Below are positions 7,563-16,290 of a DNA stretch of 64,000 nt, one piece after another. The DNA comes from an uncultured Paenibacillaceae bacterium. Lineage in GTDB: Bacteria > Bacillota > Bacilli > Paenibacillales > K13. Under the pieces are notes generated by a model, which was given only the letters and a program-made list of their open reading frames with translations, made no database searches and was not told the origin of the DNA. How positions within the stretch are numbered: position 1 is the stretch's first letter; every line of letters starts with the position of its first letter. Made by a program: the position numbers and the translations under genes. Where the stretch lies: NCBI GenBank assembly GCA_913056365.1, contig CAJXLT010000005.1, positions 124,001 to 188,000 on the forward strand, written 5' to 3'.

Positions 7563-9992
7563 TTAGTTTGCGAGCTGCTCGTTGACGGCCAGCTTCTCGA
7601 ATGATTTGCGCAGCTCCTCATGCTCCACGACTTCCTTCCAAGGGTCTTCGAGCAGACTTAGCGCCTTATCCAATCTATCGAACAGTGCCTTCCGCTCCTC
7701 CGGCTCCGCCAACGCTTCCTTGATCGCATCAATCCCGACCCGCTCAATCCACTTGGAGGTACGCTCGTTGTAGTTGGCATTCTCACGGTAGTATTGCATG
7801 TAGGCGCCGCTCCATTCGATGACTTCTTCACTTGTCTTCACACGAACAAGCGTATCTGCTGCCCGCACATCGGTGCCGCCATTGCCTCCTACGTATATTT
7901 CCCATCCGCCATCGATCGCGACAACGCCGTAATCCTTAATGGTAGCTTCTGCGCAATTCCGCGGGCAACCCGACACAGCCATCTTCACCTTCGCCGGTGT
8001 ATTCATCCGCTGGAATTTCTTCTCTAGATCAACGCCCATCTGGATCGAATCCTGAGTCCCGAAGCGGCACCAGGTCGAACCGACACAGGTCTTGACCGTT
8101 CGCAGCGCTTTCCCGTAAGCGTATCCGGACTCCATGCCGAGCTCCGCCCACACCTTCGGAAGGTCTTCCTTCTCAATTCCGAACAGGTCTAGACGTTGAC
8201 CACCCGTAACCTTCACTAGTTCTGCCTTGTATTTAACGGCAACTTCAGCAATTTTCATGAGATCCTCCGGCGTGGTCACGCCGCCGTACATACGCGGTAC
8301 GACTGAGTAGCGGCCGTCCTTCTGGATGTTCGCATGATTGCGTTCATTGACGAAGCGGGACTCGCGCTCATCCTCATGCTCCTCCGGCCACACCATACCG
8401 AGATAATAGTTGAGCGCCGGACGGCACTTGGAGCAGCCTTCCTTATTCTCCCATTCGAGCACATGCATAACTTCCTTGCTCGTTGTCAGCTTCATATCAC
8501 GAATGGCGGCGACGACTTCGTCACGGCCTAACGACGTACATTCGCAAATCCCTTCCTTCACCGTCGTAACGCCGTCTTCACCGAGCGTATGTGTCAGCAA
8601 GCCTTCCACTAGGTTCTTGCAGCTGCCGCAGCCGCCGGATGCCTTCGTGCATGCCTTAATCTCGCCTACGCTGGTACAGCCTTTGTCGTTAATCGCTGCG
8701 ACTATATCTGACTTGGACACCCCGTTACAGCCGCACACAATCTCATCATCGCTCATCGCTGCGACGAGCTCGACATCGGACTTGCCCTTGCCAGATGCGT
8801 CATCAGCGAGCAATATTTCCTTCTCCTTGCCTGTGACGTCATCACCATTACGAATCATCGAGAAGATGCTGGAGCTGTCACTCGTATCGCCGAACAGCAC
8901 GCTACCGATGACACGCCCGTTCTTAATGACGACTTTTTTGTAAATACCGTTGAAATCGTCCTGCACGCGGATCGAGCGAGAATTGACATCGTCGGCAAAC
9001 TGTCCTGCCGAGAACACATTCACACCGGAAACCTTCAGCTTCGTGGAAGTGACAGAACCGTGGTAGCCATCTGTCTCCGTTCCAGCCAACCGCTTGGCTA
9101 ATACCGCTCCTTGCTCGTATAGTGGAGCAACCAAGCCATAGGCAATACCACGATGCTCTGCACACTCACCAATTGCGTACACGTTCGGGAAGCTTGTTTC
9201 CAGGAAGTCATTGACGACAATACCGCGATTCACTTCCATCCCAGCTTCCTTCGCTAATCCGATATTCGGACGGATGCCGACCGCCATAACGATCAAGTCC
9301 GCTTCGGCCCATGTGCCGTCATCGAATTTCAGCCCGGTTACACGTTGCTTGCCTGTGATCGAATCACTGTTCTTCTCGAGCAGAAACTTCATGCCTTGCG
9401 ATTCCAACTCGCGCTGCAGCATAATGGCGGCTGTTTGGTCGAGCTGCCTCTCCATTAAGTGCTTATAAATATGAACAACCGATACATCCATATTCAGGTT
9501 CAGCAACCCCCGTGCTGCCTCCAGCCCGAGCAAACCGCCGCCGATGACGACTGCTTTGCGGTATTGCTTGGCCGTCTCGATCATCGTCTCGCAATCGTGG
9601 ATATCACGGAATGCGATCACGCCTTCTTTGTCCGCCCCAGGAAGAGGAAGCATGAATGGCAATGAACCTGTTGCTAAGATGAGTTCGTCATAAGATTCAG
9701 TCATGCCTGTATCGGTTGACACCGTCTTGTTCTTCGTGTCAATTTGGTTTACCGTATGGCCTGCGTGCAAAGTAATGTTGTTCTCTTTATACCAGTTCCA
9801 ATCGTTGAGCACAATATCCTTCATCTCTGTGTCCCCGGCAAGTACCGAAGATAACATAATTCGATTATAATTCGGATGCGGTTCACTGCCGAAGATCGTA
9901 ATATCGTACTTCTGTGGTGCCAGCTTCAGCAAATGCTCAATACTGGCGACCCCTGCCATCCCGTTGCCGACCATCACTAGCTTTTTTTTCAT
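7563..9992 (-). CDS. nirB: Nitrite reductase [NAD(P)H] large subunit NirB
   Basis: An 809-residue siroheme enzyme that reduces nitrite to ammonium for assimilation. Order of domains: FAD/NAD(P)H-binding pyridine nucleotide-disulfide oxidoreductase part (GNGMAGVASIEHLL near residue 8, VVIGGGLLGLEAARG near 145, NVYAIGECAEHRG near 270); two BFD-like 2Fe-2S modules (CGCNGVSKSDI and CGSCKNLVEGLL, then CECTSLGRDEV and CSKCRPALNYY); the ferredoxin-like nitrite/sulfite reductase half-domain; and the siroheme/4Fe-4S site with TCVGSTWCRFGTQ and SGCPRNCAEA. It heads an operon with nirD and a uroporphyrinogen-III synthase. Two GlnR/TnrA-type boxes around its promoter indicate control by nitrogen status. 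No nitrate reductase is in view. Confidence 0.95.
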   Translation of the reverse strand: MKKKLVMVGNGMAGVASIEHLLKLAPQKYDITIFGSEPHPNYNRIMLSSVLAGDTEMKDIVLNDWNWYKENNITLHAGHTVNQIDTKNKTVSTDTGMTESYDELILATGSLPFMLPLPGADKEGVIAFRDIHDCETMIETAKQYRKAVVIGGGLLGLEAARGLLNLNMDVSVVHIYKHLMERQLDQTAAIMLQRELESQGMKFLLEKNSDSITGKQRVTGLKFDDGTWAEADLIVMAVGIRPNIGLAKEAGMEVNRGIVVNDFLETSFPNVYAIGECAEHRGIAYGLVAPLYEQGAVLAKRLAGTETDGYHGSVTSTKLKVSGVNVFSAGQFADDVNSRSIRVQDDFNGIYKKVVIKNGRVIGSVLFGDTSDSSSIFSMIRNGDDVTGKEKEILLADDASGKGKSDVELVAAMSDDEIVCGCNGVSKSDIVAAINDKGCTSVGEIKACTKASGGCGSCKNLVEGLLTHTLGEDGVTTVKEGICECTSLGRDEVVAAIRDMKLTTSKEVMHVLEWENKEGCSKCRPALNYYLGMVWPEEHEDERESRFVNERNHANIQKDGRYSVVPRMYGGVTTPEDLMKIAEVAVKYKAELVKVTGGQRLDLFGIEKEDLPKVWAELGMESGYAYGKALRTVKTCVGSTWCRFGTQDSIQMGVDLEKKFQRMNTPAKVKMAVSGCPRNCAEATIKDYGVVAIDGGWEIYVGGNGGTDVRAADTLVRVKTSEEVIEWSGAYMQYYRENANYNERTSKWIERVGIDAIKEALAEPEERKALFDRLDKALSLLEDPWKEVVEHEELRKSFEKLAVNEQLAN

Positions 9993-10008
9993 AACTCTCC
10001 ACTCCCTA

Positions 10009-10025
10009 TGTCAAGTATTGTGACA
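10009..10025. promoter_or_regulatory. GlnR/TnrA-type box downstream of the nirB promoter
   Basis: TGTCA-AGTATTG-TGACA fits the GlnR/TnrA consensus TGTNA-N7-TNACA exactly. It lies between the predicted transcription start (about 10048) and the nirB ATG, a position that would favour repression. Confidence 0.7.
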
Positions 10026-10054
10026 TCCAACTGAACAATTTATTGTGTGTTCTG

Positions 10055-10084
10055 ATTATAACCTCGTTTTGCGGTGGATGGCAA
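10055..10084 (-). promoter_or_regulatory. Predicted sigma-A promoter of nirBD
   Basis: On the minus strand TTGCCA (10084-10079) and TATAAT (10060-10055) are separated by 18 nt. The start of transcription should be near 10048, giving a leader of about 55 nt. Confidence 0.65.
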
Positions 10085-10092
10085 TAGTTTTA

Positions 10093-10109
10093 TGTTATAT
10101 TTCCTGACA
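10093..10109. promoter_or_regulatory. GlnR/TnrA-type box upstream of the nirB promoter
   Basis: TGTTA-TATTTCC-TGACA matches TGTNA-N7-TNACA exactly. Its centre is about 53 bp upstream of the predicted start site, which is where TnrA is known to sit when it activates. Confidence 0.72.
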
Positions 10110-10345
10110 TATTATCTTGATTCGAGTGGAATGTTCGGATTTAGGAGTTTTTAATTATGAGAATACGAACGATGTGGTAATTTATTGAGGTGAATGTTCG
10201 GAAATTTAAATTTCAGATATTTCATGTCGTGTCATATAAGGTTACGTGTGTGAGGTTCCGACGGTAATTGGAGACAATATAGCTTGTGATAGGAGGTAGG
10301 ATGGAGATGTGCGAATGGGCATACAGACGTATCGGTGTTACGTAG

Positions 10346-10560
10346 TCATTTATTTACCCACTTCCCTTATTTAATGGAAGCAACTACCTGTAATCATTAC
10401 TATTAGCATCGAAAATGTACATATTACTTACCCAACTACCATTAATCGAAACGCTGGCTTCCACTATTAATGATACTTGGGTAATAAATCCGCATTTTGA
10501 GCGTATTTCGGGGTAAATTACTTACTTTGCTACCCATAATAAAGGGAACTACTATCATAA
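10346..10560. repeat. Dispersed palindromic intergenic repeat, copy A
   Basis: An AT-rich stretch built around imperfect inverted arms at 10423-10446 and 10466-10489 (20 of 24 positions complementary), with further TACCC/TTAATGG motifs on either side. The arm is nearly the same as that at 35446-35469, so this is one copy of a dispersed element. No open frame with a ribosome binding site is present. Confidence 0.6.
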
Positions 10561-10589
10561 GCGGCGCGAACTGAGTGCGGTGGCACTGA

Positions 10590-10950
10590 CTATACGTGTT
10601 GGGACTGACTGTGTGCGGTGGCACTGACTGTGTGCGGTTGGGCAGTTGTGAAGTTGTTCGGACCGTACGGTGCAGGAGCGCACCGAGTTCAGTCACAGCA
10701 TGCTATCCACTCGTGATAGGAACTGTTACGAGGTCGAGCGCAGCAATCGATACAGGAGCGTGCACGGAGCATACACGAATGGAACACAGCTAGCACGTTC
10801 ACCTCATACGAACCACTCCCTTCGGATGCGGCACCGAGGCCGTAGGCAGTATACGGCGCAAACCCGCGATGCGGCGCGGCAGCGAGGTCGAGCGCAGTAT
10901 ACGGTGCAATTCGGCGATGCGACATCCACCGATGACGCAAACAGCACACG
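10590..10950. repeat. GC-rich degenerate short repeats
   Basis: Two kinds of short direct repeats follow each other: GTGCGGTGGCACTGACT and variants (about 10595-10640), then units with GAGGTCGAGCGCAG or GGCAGTATACGG followed by GCGATGCG (about 10730-10925). Frames exist on both strands but none has a start signal or recognisable protein, so I regard it as noncoding. Confidence 0.45.
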
Positions 10951-10990
10951 CAAATAAGGCTGCCTCCCCGATTCAGTCGGGGAAACAGCC
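10950..10990 (-). terminator. Intrinsic terminator candidate for the aldo-keto reductase gene
   Basis: On the minus strand GGCTG-TTT-CCCCGA and TCGGGG-AGG-CAGCC form a two-part stem with a 5-nt loop, followed by TTATTT. It lies about 175 nt past the stop at 11167. Confidence 0.55.
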
Positions 10991-11166
10991 AAAGCGTTGA
11001 AATAGACTAAGTCTGCACATATGGAAGCGCCACTATCGATAGGTCTCACTCACATTCGATGCAGCATTCTTCAGCGGCTCACCTTCGATAAGACTGCCAT
11101 TCGGCAACTCGCGCTCGATGGTTGCTTACAACTGACGCGCACTTTACTCACCATTGCCGAAGCTCC

Positions 11167-12138
11167 TCACGCTTGGTAGAAGTTGCGAATCCAGCGATGC
11201 GCCTTCAGCTTCTCGATCTTGTCCTCCGCAAGTCCGCGGCCATCGCCGACCTGCATGTTCCGCTCCACATTGCGGATTGAACGCATGCCTGGAATGACGG
11301 TGGACACAGCCGGATGGCTGAGCACATAGCGCAGCGCAGTTTCCGGCACGTCCTCAACCGGGATGTCCAGATCCGCGGCAATCTTCTGCACACGATCATA
11401 CACCTGCTGCTTGCGGTCACCGCGGAAGTAATTGTTGCGGAAGTCATTCGAATCGAACACTGTCTCCGGCGTAATGTTGCCGGTCAGTCCGCCCTCATCG
11501 AGCGCAACTCGCACAATTACACCTACATCGTGCTTCAGACACGCAGGCAGCAGCTGATCCTCCGGGCTCTGCTCGAATATATTGTAAATAACCTGAACGG
11601 TATCCACGAGTCCGGATTCAATCAGCTTGATCGCATTATTCGGCTGATGATCGTTGATCGACACACCAAAGTAGCGAATCTTGCCCTGTTCCTTCAGCTT
11701 CTGGATCGCCTCCAGCCAATCTCCCTGATTGACCCAATCGTCCTGCCATACGTGGAATTGCTGCACGTCTATCGTATCGAGTCCCAGATTGCGAAGACTC
11801 TCTTCTGTACATGCTATGACATGCTCGGCCGGGAATGCCTCCGAGGAAGGAATACCTGCAGGTGCTGGCCACTTCTTATTCTTCGGCGGAATCTTAGTCG
11901 CCACATAGACAGGCTTGCTCTGCTGCCTGACGACTTGTCCAACTAAGCGCTCACTGTGTCCGTCCCCATAGCCAAGCGCTGTATCAATAAAATTCAGTCC
12001 AAGCTCAATGGAACGATTAAGCGCTTTCAATGATTCGTCATCGTTCGCTCCGATCCACGCTGTCTTGCCAATGCCCCATGCGCCATAGCCAATTTCCGAA
12101 ATTTCCAAACCCGTTCGGCCAAGCTTTCTAACGTTCAT
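11167..12138 (-). CDS. Aldo/keto reductase
   Basis: A 323-residue NADPH-dependent oxidoreductase with the TIM-barrel AKR fold. Recognisable parts are the opening [24 protein letters not shown], the catalytic Asp/Tyr segment [14 protein letters not shown], the Lys in VYVATKIPP, and the cofactor-binding end [20 protein letters not shown]. The start at 12138 follows GGAGG with 7-nt spacing; the upstream in-frame ATGs have none. The catalytic His usually found after the Lys appears as QFHVWQDDW. The gene stands alone. Substrate unknown. Confidence 0.87.
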   Translation of the reverse strand: MNVRKLGRTGLEISEIGYGAWGIGKTAWIGANDDESLKALNRSIELGLNFIDTALGYGDGHSERLVGQVVRQQSKPVYVATKIPPKNKKWPAPAGIPSSEAFPAEHVIACTEESLRNLGLDTIDVQQFHVWQDDWVNQGDWLEAIQKLKEQGKIRYFGVSINDHQPNNAIKLIESGLVDTVQVIYNIFEQSPEDQLLPACLKHDVGVIVRVALDEGGLTGNITPETVFDSNDFRNNYFRGDRKQQVYDRVQKIAADLDIPVEDVPETALRYVLSHPAVSTVIPGMRSIRNVERNMQVGDGRGLAEDKIEKLKAHRWIRNFYQA

Positions 12139-12415
12139 CGTCATCCCTCCATTTTTCATAAAAGTTTATACGTCCTCTATTCTCTATCTGTTCATATCTC
12201 CGTATACCATTATAAGCAACTGCCCGGCAAGAAATAAGAGCTGAAAGTAAGTAAAGTAAGTTACCTCGAAGTAAGGGATCGACGTCCACTTCATCATACA
12301 CAGCAGCTATCGGCACTAAATCGACTCAGGGCTTGCACATATTTTGCCACACAGGAAGCAATCATAATGGATAGTTACGGGTAAATACTAAACACAAAAC
12401 TTGGAGGTGAATGCG

Positions 12416-12958
12416 TTGCAAAGCGAATGGTATGAGAAGCTGAATGATTATTTTCCAGCGCATGAGATGAAGCATCCCGAACAGCTTGAAGCTTTGCTGA
12501 AGACACATCCGAACTACCATAAAGAGGAGACAGAGGATTACCTAATACTGTATGCGGAATTCCCCTCCTTCGTCTTCATTGATTATTTGCTCGTCACGTC
12601 CCAGCAGAGGGGCAGAGGCATCGGCACACAAGTGCTCGACATGCTGAAGCAGAAGAAGAAGCTCATTATCCTCGAGGCGGAACCATTGGATGCGGAGGAT
12701 GAGGATACGCAGCGGCGGATGAATTTTTACTTAAAGAACGACTTTCGCAAAGCAGACCGGATTGTCTATACGCGGCAGGATGACGACGGCGACACCTTCG
12801 AGATGAAGGTGCTGTACTGGCCGCCATTCGAGGAAAGTCAGAAAGTAATTATGGACAAAATGAAAAAAGCGTGCCGAGAAATCCACAACTTCCGCGCCTA
12901 TAAGTACTACGGCAGACCACTTGCTGATCCCGATGAATCGCTGCGGTTGAAGTCTTGA
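12416..12958 (+). CDS. GNAT family N-acetyltransferase, YjbC-like
   Basis: A 180-residue predicted acetyltransferase. The acetyl-CoA loop is seen in LVTSQQRGRGIGTQVLDMLKQ. The opening QSEWYEKLNDYFPAHEMKHPEQLEALL and the C-terminal EMKVLYWPP stretch resemble Bacillus YjbC, a GNAT protein whose gene neighbours spx in Bacillus. I place the start at TTG 12416, 8 nt after GGAGG; an upstream ATG at 12401 would lack a site. No spx is next to it here. Substrate not known. Confidence 0.78.
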   Translation: MQSEWYEKLNDYFPAHEMKHPEQLEALLKTHPNYHKEETEDYLILYAEFPSFVFIDYLLVTSQQRGRGIGTQVLDMLKQKKKLIILEAEPLDAEDEDTQRRMNFYLKNDFRKADRIVYTRQDDDGDTFEMKVLYWPPFEESQKVIMDKMKKACREIHNFRAYKYYGRPLADPDESLRLKS

Positions 12959-13014
12959 GCGAACGGGTAATACCAGCACGGTCCACTTTAACATCGTATA
13001 CGAATCATGTGGAA

Positions 13015-13046
13015 GCCCCCAAGTCACGAATCGTGAAGTTGGGGGC
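13015..13046. terminator. Hairpin between convergent genes
   Basis: GCCCCCAA pairs with TTGGGGGC and, inside it, TCACGA with TCGTGA around a single-base loop. It lies between the convergent GNAT and nitroreductase genes. There is no T run on either side, so it may act as a barrier or be a REP-like element instead of a classical terminator. Confidence 0.45.
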
Positions 13047-13072
13047 AGGTTACTCGAGAGAGTATGCTATTA

Positions 13073-13759
13073 TTAGCGAATCCACTCCACAATATCATTC
13101 AGCGGCTGGCGTGATTTCGGGCGCGGTTCGTTGACGCGGTAGCCGAATGCGGCCAAGCAGGCAACGCCGAAATGCTCCGTGTCGAGCACGCCTTCCTGCT
13201 GCAACAACTGCTCCAGCTGCTCGCGTTGGAAGCCTTCGATCGGGCAGGAGTCAATGCCAATCTGCGCAGCAGCTGTCATCATGTTGGCCAACGGTAGATA
13301 CGTCTGCTTGCACGCCCAGTCGAACATCGCCCGCTCGCTCTCCATTAGGTTGAAATCTGTCTCGACGAACTTCTTATAGAGATCACCTAACATCGAGACA
13401 ACCTCCTCCGGCATGCTATGCACGTCCCGCATCATATGCTGAACATAGGCTGCGTCGTGCCGCAAGTCCTTCGTCTTGCGTGCTAGCAGAATAACGAAGT
13501 GGCTCGCAGTTGGAAGCTGCCCTTGCGCCCCCCAGGATACGGCACGCATCTTCTCCCTCAGCTCTGGATTCTGCACAACGAGGAACCGCCAAGGCTCCAG
13601 CCCAACCGAGCTCGGCGACAGCCTGCCTGTTTCCAATATAAAGTTGAAGTCTTCCTCGGAAATCTTGCGGTCTGGATCGAACTCCTTGCACGCATGGCGA
13701 TAATGATAGGCATCCAAAATTTCTTGCTTCTTCCCAGCTGCTACGTTGGCTTCACTCAT
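13073..13759 (-). CDS. NAD(P)H-dependent nitroreductase family oxidoreductase
   Basis: A 228-residue flavin enzyme of the nitroreductase family. FMN-binding motifs are visible: YRHACKEFDPDRKISEEDFNFILETGRLSPSSVGLEPW near the N-terminus (residues 17-58), FVILLARK, the central QTYLPLANMMTAAAQIGIDSCPIEGF and GVACLAAFGYR at the end. Relatives such as YfkO and NfsB reduce quinones and nitro compounds. The gene is monocistronic; AGAGAGGATG stands before its start. An inverted repeat upstream could bind a regulator. Confidence 0.87.
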   Translation of the reverse strand: MSEANVAAGKKQEILDAYHYRHACKEFDPDRKISEEDFNFILETGRLSPSSVGLEPWRFLVVQNPELREKMRAVSWGAQGQLPTASHFVILLARKTKDLRHDAAYVQHMMRDVHSMPEEVVSMLGDLYKKFVETDFNLMESERAMFDWACKQTYLPLANMMTAAAQIGIDSCPIEGFQREQLEQLLQQEGVLDTEHFGVACLAAFGYRVNEPRPKSRQPLNDIVEWIR

Positions 13760-13827
13760 TAGTTACATCCTCTCTCCGTATGGTTTCTTATTCAGAAGTC
13801 GGGTGTATCGCAAGCTTCCAACTCCTT

Positions 13828-13850
13828 ACTGTAATCATACTGAATACAGT
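13828..13850. promoter_or_regulatory. Possible operator upstream of the nitroreductase gene
   Basis: ACTGTA (13828-13833) and TACAGT (13845-13850) form a perfect 6-bp inverted repeat with an 11-nt centre, about 70 nt before the start codon. MarR or HxlR-type quinone sensors often bind such sites before nitroreductases, but the identity here is a guess. Confidence 0.3.
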
Positions 13851-13963
13851 TAGCAAATGCAATACGAACTCGCTAGACGATTGTTATACGATTAAGCGTA
13901 TGCTAGATTTAGATTTATCCCCCGCTTCTCTCGTTTGCTAGAAGAAATCTATCTAAGGATTTG

Positions 13964-14151
13964 CTACCTGCATTTCATACATCTATTTTTCGTTCATCAT
14001 CGCCTTATGGCTGTCCTACCTGCAAAACATACAGTTAGTTACACCCTGTGGAGCTAATTGCGGCGAAAAGGCCACATCTAGCTGCACAATTTGCATGTAG
14101 TTGATGAAAGAAGCATGGAAACGACCATTTTACCTGCACAAAATACATCTA
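13964..14151. repeat. Cluster of 22-nt CTACCTGCA-type repeats
   Basis: Three direct copies have CTACCTGCA or TTACCTGCA, a 4-6 nt gap, then ATACATCTA or ATACAGTTA (13964-13985, 14016-14037, 14130-14151). One diverged inverted copy lies at 14078-14100. The 535-nt gap between 13760 and 14295 holds nothing else that I can support. Confidence 0.55.
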
Positions 14152-14295
14152 GATCCATCATCACCCTACTTGACCTGCTGCGAAAGCAGATTCACCTATA
14201 CAACGCCCAGCCGAGCAGCTGGCTGGACATTCGACCTTATGAGCATAGAGCAGGACACTTCCTGTTCACCCAACGATAGAATGGAGGTGTTGTGC

Positions 14296-14604
14296 ATGAC
14301 TCCTTTTACCCAACAAGTGATTCAAATCTTACTAGACATACCTGAAGGTACGGTCATGACATACGGTCAGATCGCCACAATAGCAGGGAATCACCGTGGA
14401 GCTCGGCAAGTGGTGCGAATCTTGCATTCTTCGAGCCGGACTTACGATCTGCCTTGGCATCGTGTGGTCAACGCACGCGGCGAGATCGCGCTGAAGGAGG
14501 ATGTCGCACGCAGTGAGCAAGCTTCTCTGCTGCGAGGCGAGAATGTCGAGGTCAGCGACAGCGGAACGATCGATCTTCAGCAGTATCTCTATTCTCCCAA
14601 GTAG
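14296..14604 (+). CDS. Alkyltransferase-like protein (ATL), MGMT family without the acceptor Cys
   Basis: A 102-residue protein with the MGMT DNA-binding fold: PEGTVMTYGQIATIAGNHRGARQVVRIL includes the helix-turn-helix and the Arg finger. Where active O6-alkylguanine transferases have PCHRV, this has PWHRV (Trp near residue 56), the mark of ATL proteins. ATLs bind O6-alkylguanine without removing it and hand the lesion to nucleotide excision repair. The ATG at 14296 lies 8 nt after GGAGG; the longer frame from 14101 overlaps the repeats and is not credible. Confidence 0.85.
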   Translation: MTPFTQQVIQILLDIPEGTVMTYGQIATIAGNHRGARQVVRILHSSSRTYDLPWHRVVNARGEIALKEDVARSEQASLLRGENVEVSDSGTIDLQQYLYSPK

Positions 14605-14733
14605 CATGGAACACAAACAACCGAACTTTTGCTATGATAGAGCTAGTACGGCAGATGTGGCCGTCAAGTAGCTTTATATTTTCCCAAGAATCTATGTACA
14701 TGATGGCACTGCCAATAAAGGACGGATATATCT

Positions 14734-16290
14734 ATGCAGCAACACTCGATTGAATCCTATGCATTCATCCTCGAACAAGTACAACACCGCATGAAGCCAG
14801 CAACGATAGAACAAGGGTGGCAGTTACAGCAGACAAGGAAGGTCGATCGTATTCAACAGAGCTATGGGCGGCTTATATCAGCCGTATTGGATCGCGCGCT
14901 CTATGAGGTCCGCTTGGATGTGGCTGAAATAGCAAATAGTGAATGTGAATGCGGCCATGACGATTGTGCGCACATCGTTGCGGTCATATTCGAACTGTGC
15001 GCCCAGGAAGGCTACGCTATACTGCCCTTGAAGGAACGGTTACTGAACACTCAACAAGCAGATCATTCCGTAGTTGAAGCATCTGGCGCTGACCTGCGTG
15101 CCGATCAGCCTGCTGCATGGATGAACGTGCTCGAGCATTACTGGGCAAGCACTGTACAAGAGCCAATCACGAGACATTTCACCGCTTTCGATGAATCTCT
15201 CAAGCGCATCCTTCTGCCTGCTGCGAAGCAGTGGCCGAAGCTCCGCCAAGGGCTGTTCGGCATACAAGCTTGCTTGTTCTTCCTACACAAGCTAGAACAG
15301 CATGTACACGGCGATTCCTATGCATTCATGCGCGGTGCTTACTGGAACTTCTCCTCGTATGCAGATCAATATGCCAACCTGCTCATTGAACATCATCAGG
15401 CTCACAACTGGCGAGTAGCGCACGATAAGGACATGGAACAGCAACTTAACTTATTGTCAGAGTATCTTCACAAGCTTACATTACATGGTCATTCGAAATC
15501 CTTAGTCGACTGGCTATTCCTCTATCGCTTGCTGTGGGCTGGATGCTTGCATAACGAGACGCGCATTATTGCTGAGCAGCAACGGCTTCAGAAGAAAGCG
15601 GACGGTAACCGATTATCTGTAGTCATGCATACCCAAATCGTATTGGCCCAGGCACATTTCGATATTTTATACGGCGATGATGTTCAGGCACAATCCAGAA
15701 TGGAAGCAATGGGACAGATGCTCCCCATCGAATTATATATGGACTACTTGAACACCTTCCTTTCCTCTAAGAATCGGGATCGTCTCATCCAGTGGCTGAA
15801 TTGGTGTCGTCCCTATGTCATGCGGGGGTCGGAGTGGGGACAGGATACACTTCTTACTCTGTGGCATAGTGCCAAGATAGAGCTTGGAATCAAGCAGGAA
15901 TTTGTACAAGCTATGAAGGAGCTGCTGCCCATTAGCTATCGTGATTACAGCGATTATCTGTTGGAGCGCAAGCAATTCCGGGAGTGGGTTGATCTTCAGC
16001 TGCATGTCCGCATGACTCCATTCGAATTGGATGCAGTCGAGTTAAGACGCGTGGAGCAAGCGGATATCCATCTGCTGCTGCCGCTCTACCATCAAGCGAT
16101 CGAGCAGCTTGTCGATGCGCGCAAGCGCGAGAGCTATGCTGCTGCTGTACATTGCATGCTCGTCCTGCAACAGTTGTACAAGCGCTTGAACAAGGAACAG
16201 CTGTGGCAGCAGGTAGTCGATGGCTGGACGCAGCGATACAAGCGGCTCCGCGCGTTGAAGGAAGAGATGGCGAAGGGACAGATTGCATGA
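14734..16290 (+). CDS. ywqB: SWIM zinc-finger protein, YwqB-like
   Basis: A 518-residue protein. The SWIM motif CxCx4CxH is seen at residues 71-80 (CECGHDDCAH), a zinc-binding module found in proteins that act on DNA with SNF2 helicases. The remainder (about 120-510) is mostly helical with TPR-like character and no recognised catalytic site. Its stop overlaps the start of the next gene in ATGA, so the two are translationally coupled; the same pair occurs in Bacillus as ywqB-ywqA. The role is unknown, probably in chromosome maintenance or repair together with the helicase. Confidence 0.8.
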   Translation: MQQHSIESYAFILEQVQHRMKPATIEQGWQLQQTRKVDRIQQSYGRLISAVLDRALYEVRLDVAEIANSECECGHDDCAHIVAVIFELCAQEGYAILPLKERLLNTQQADHSVVEASGADLRADQPAAWMNVLEHYWASTVQEPITRHFTAFDESLKRILLPAAKQWPKLRQGLFGIQACLFFLHKLEQHVHGDSYAFMRGAYWNFSSYADQYANLLIEHHQAHNWRVAHDKDMEQQLNLLSEYLHKLTLHGHSKSLVDWLFLYRLLWAGCLHNETRIIAEQQRLQKKADGNRLSVVMHTQIVLAQAHFDILYGDDVQAQSRMEAMGQMLPIELYMDYLNTFLSSKNRDRLIQWLNWCRPYVMRGSEWGQDTLLTLWHSAKIELGIKQEFVQAMKELLPISYRDYSDYLLERKQFREWVDLQLHVRMTPFELDAVELRRVEQADIHLLLPLYHQAIEQLVDARKRESYAAAVHCMLVLQQLYKRLNKEQLWQQVVDGWTQRYKRLRALKEEMAKGQIA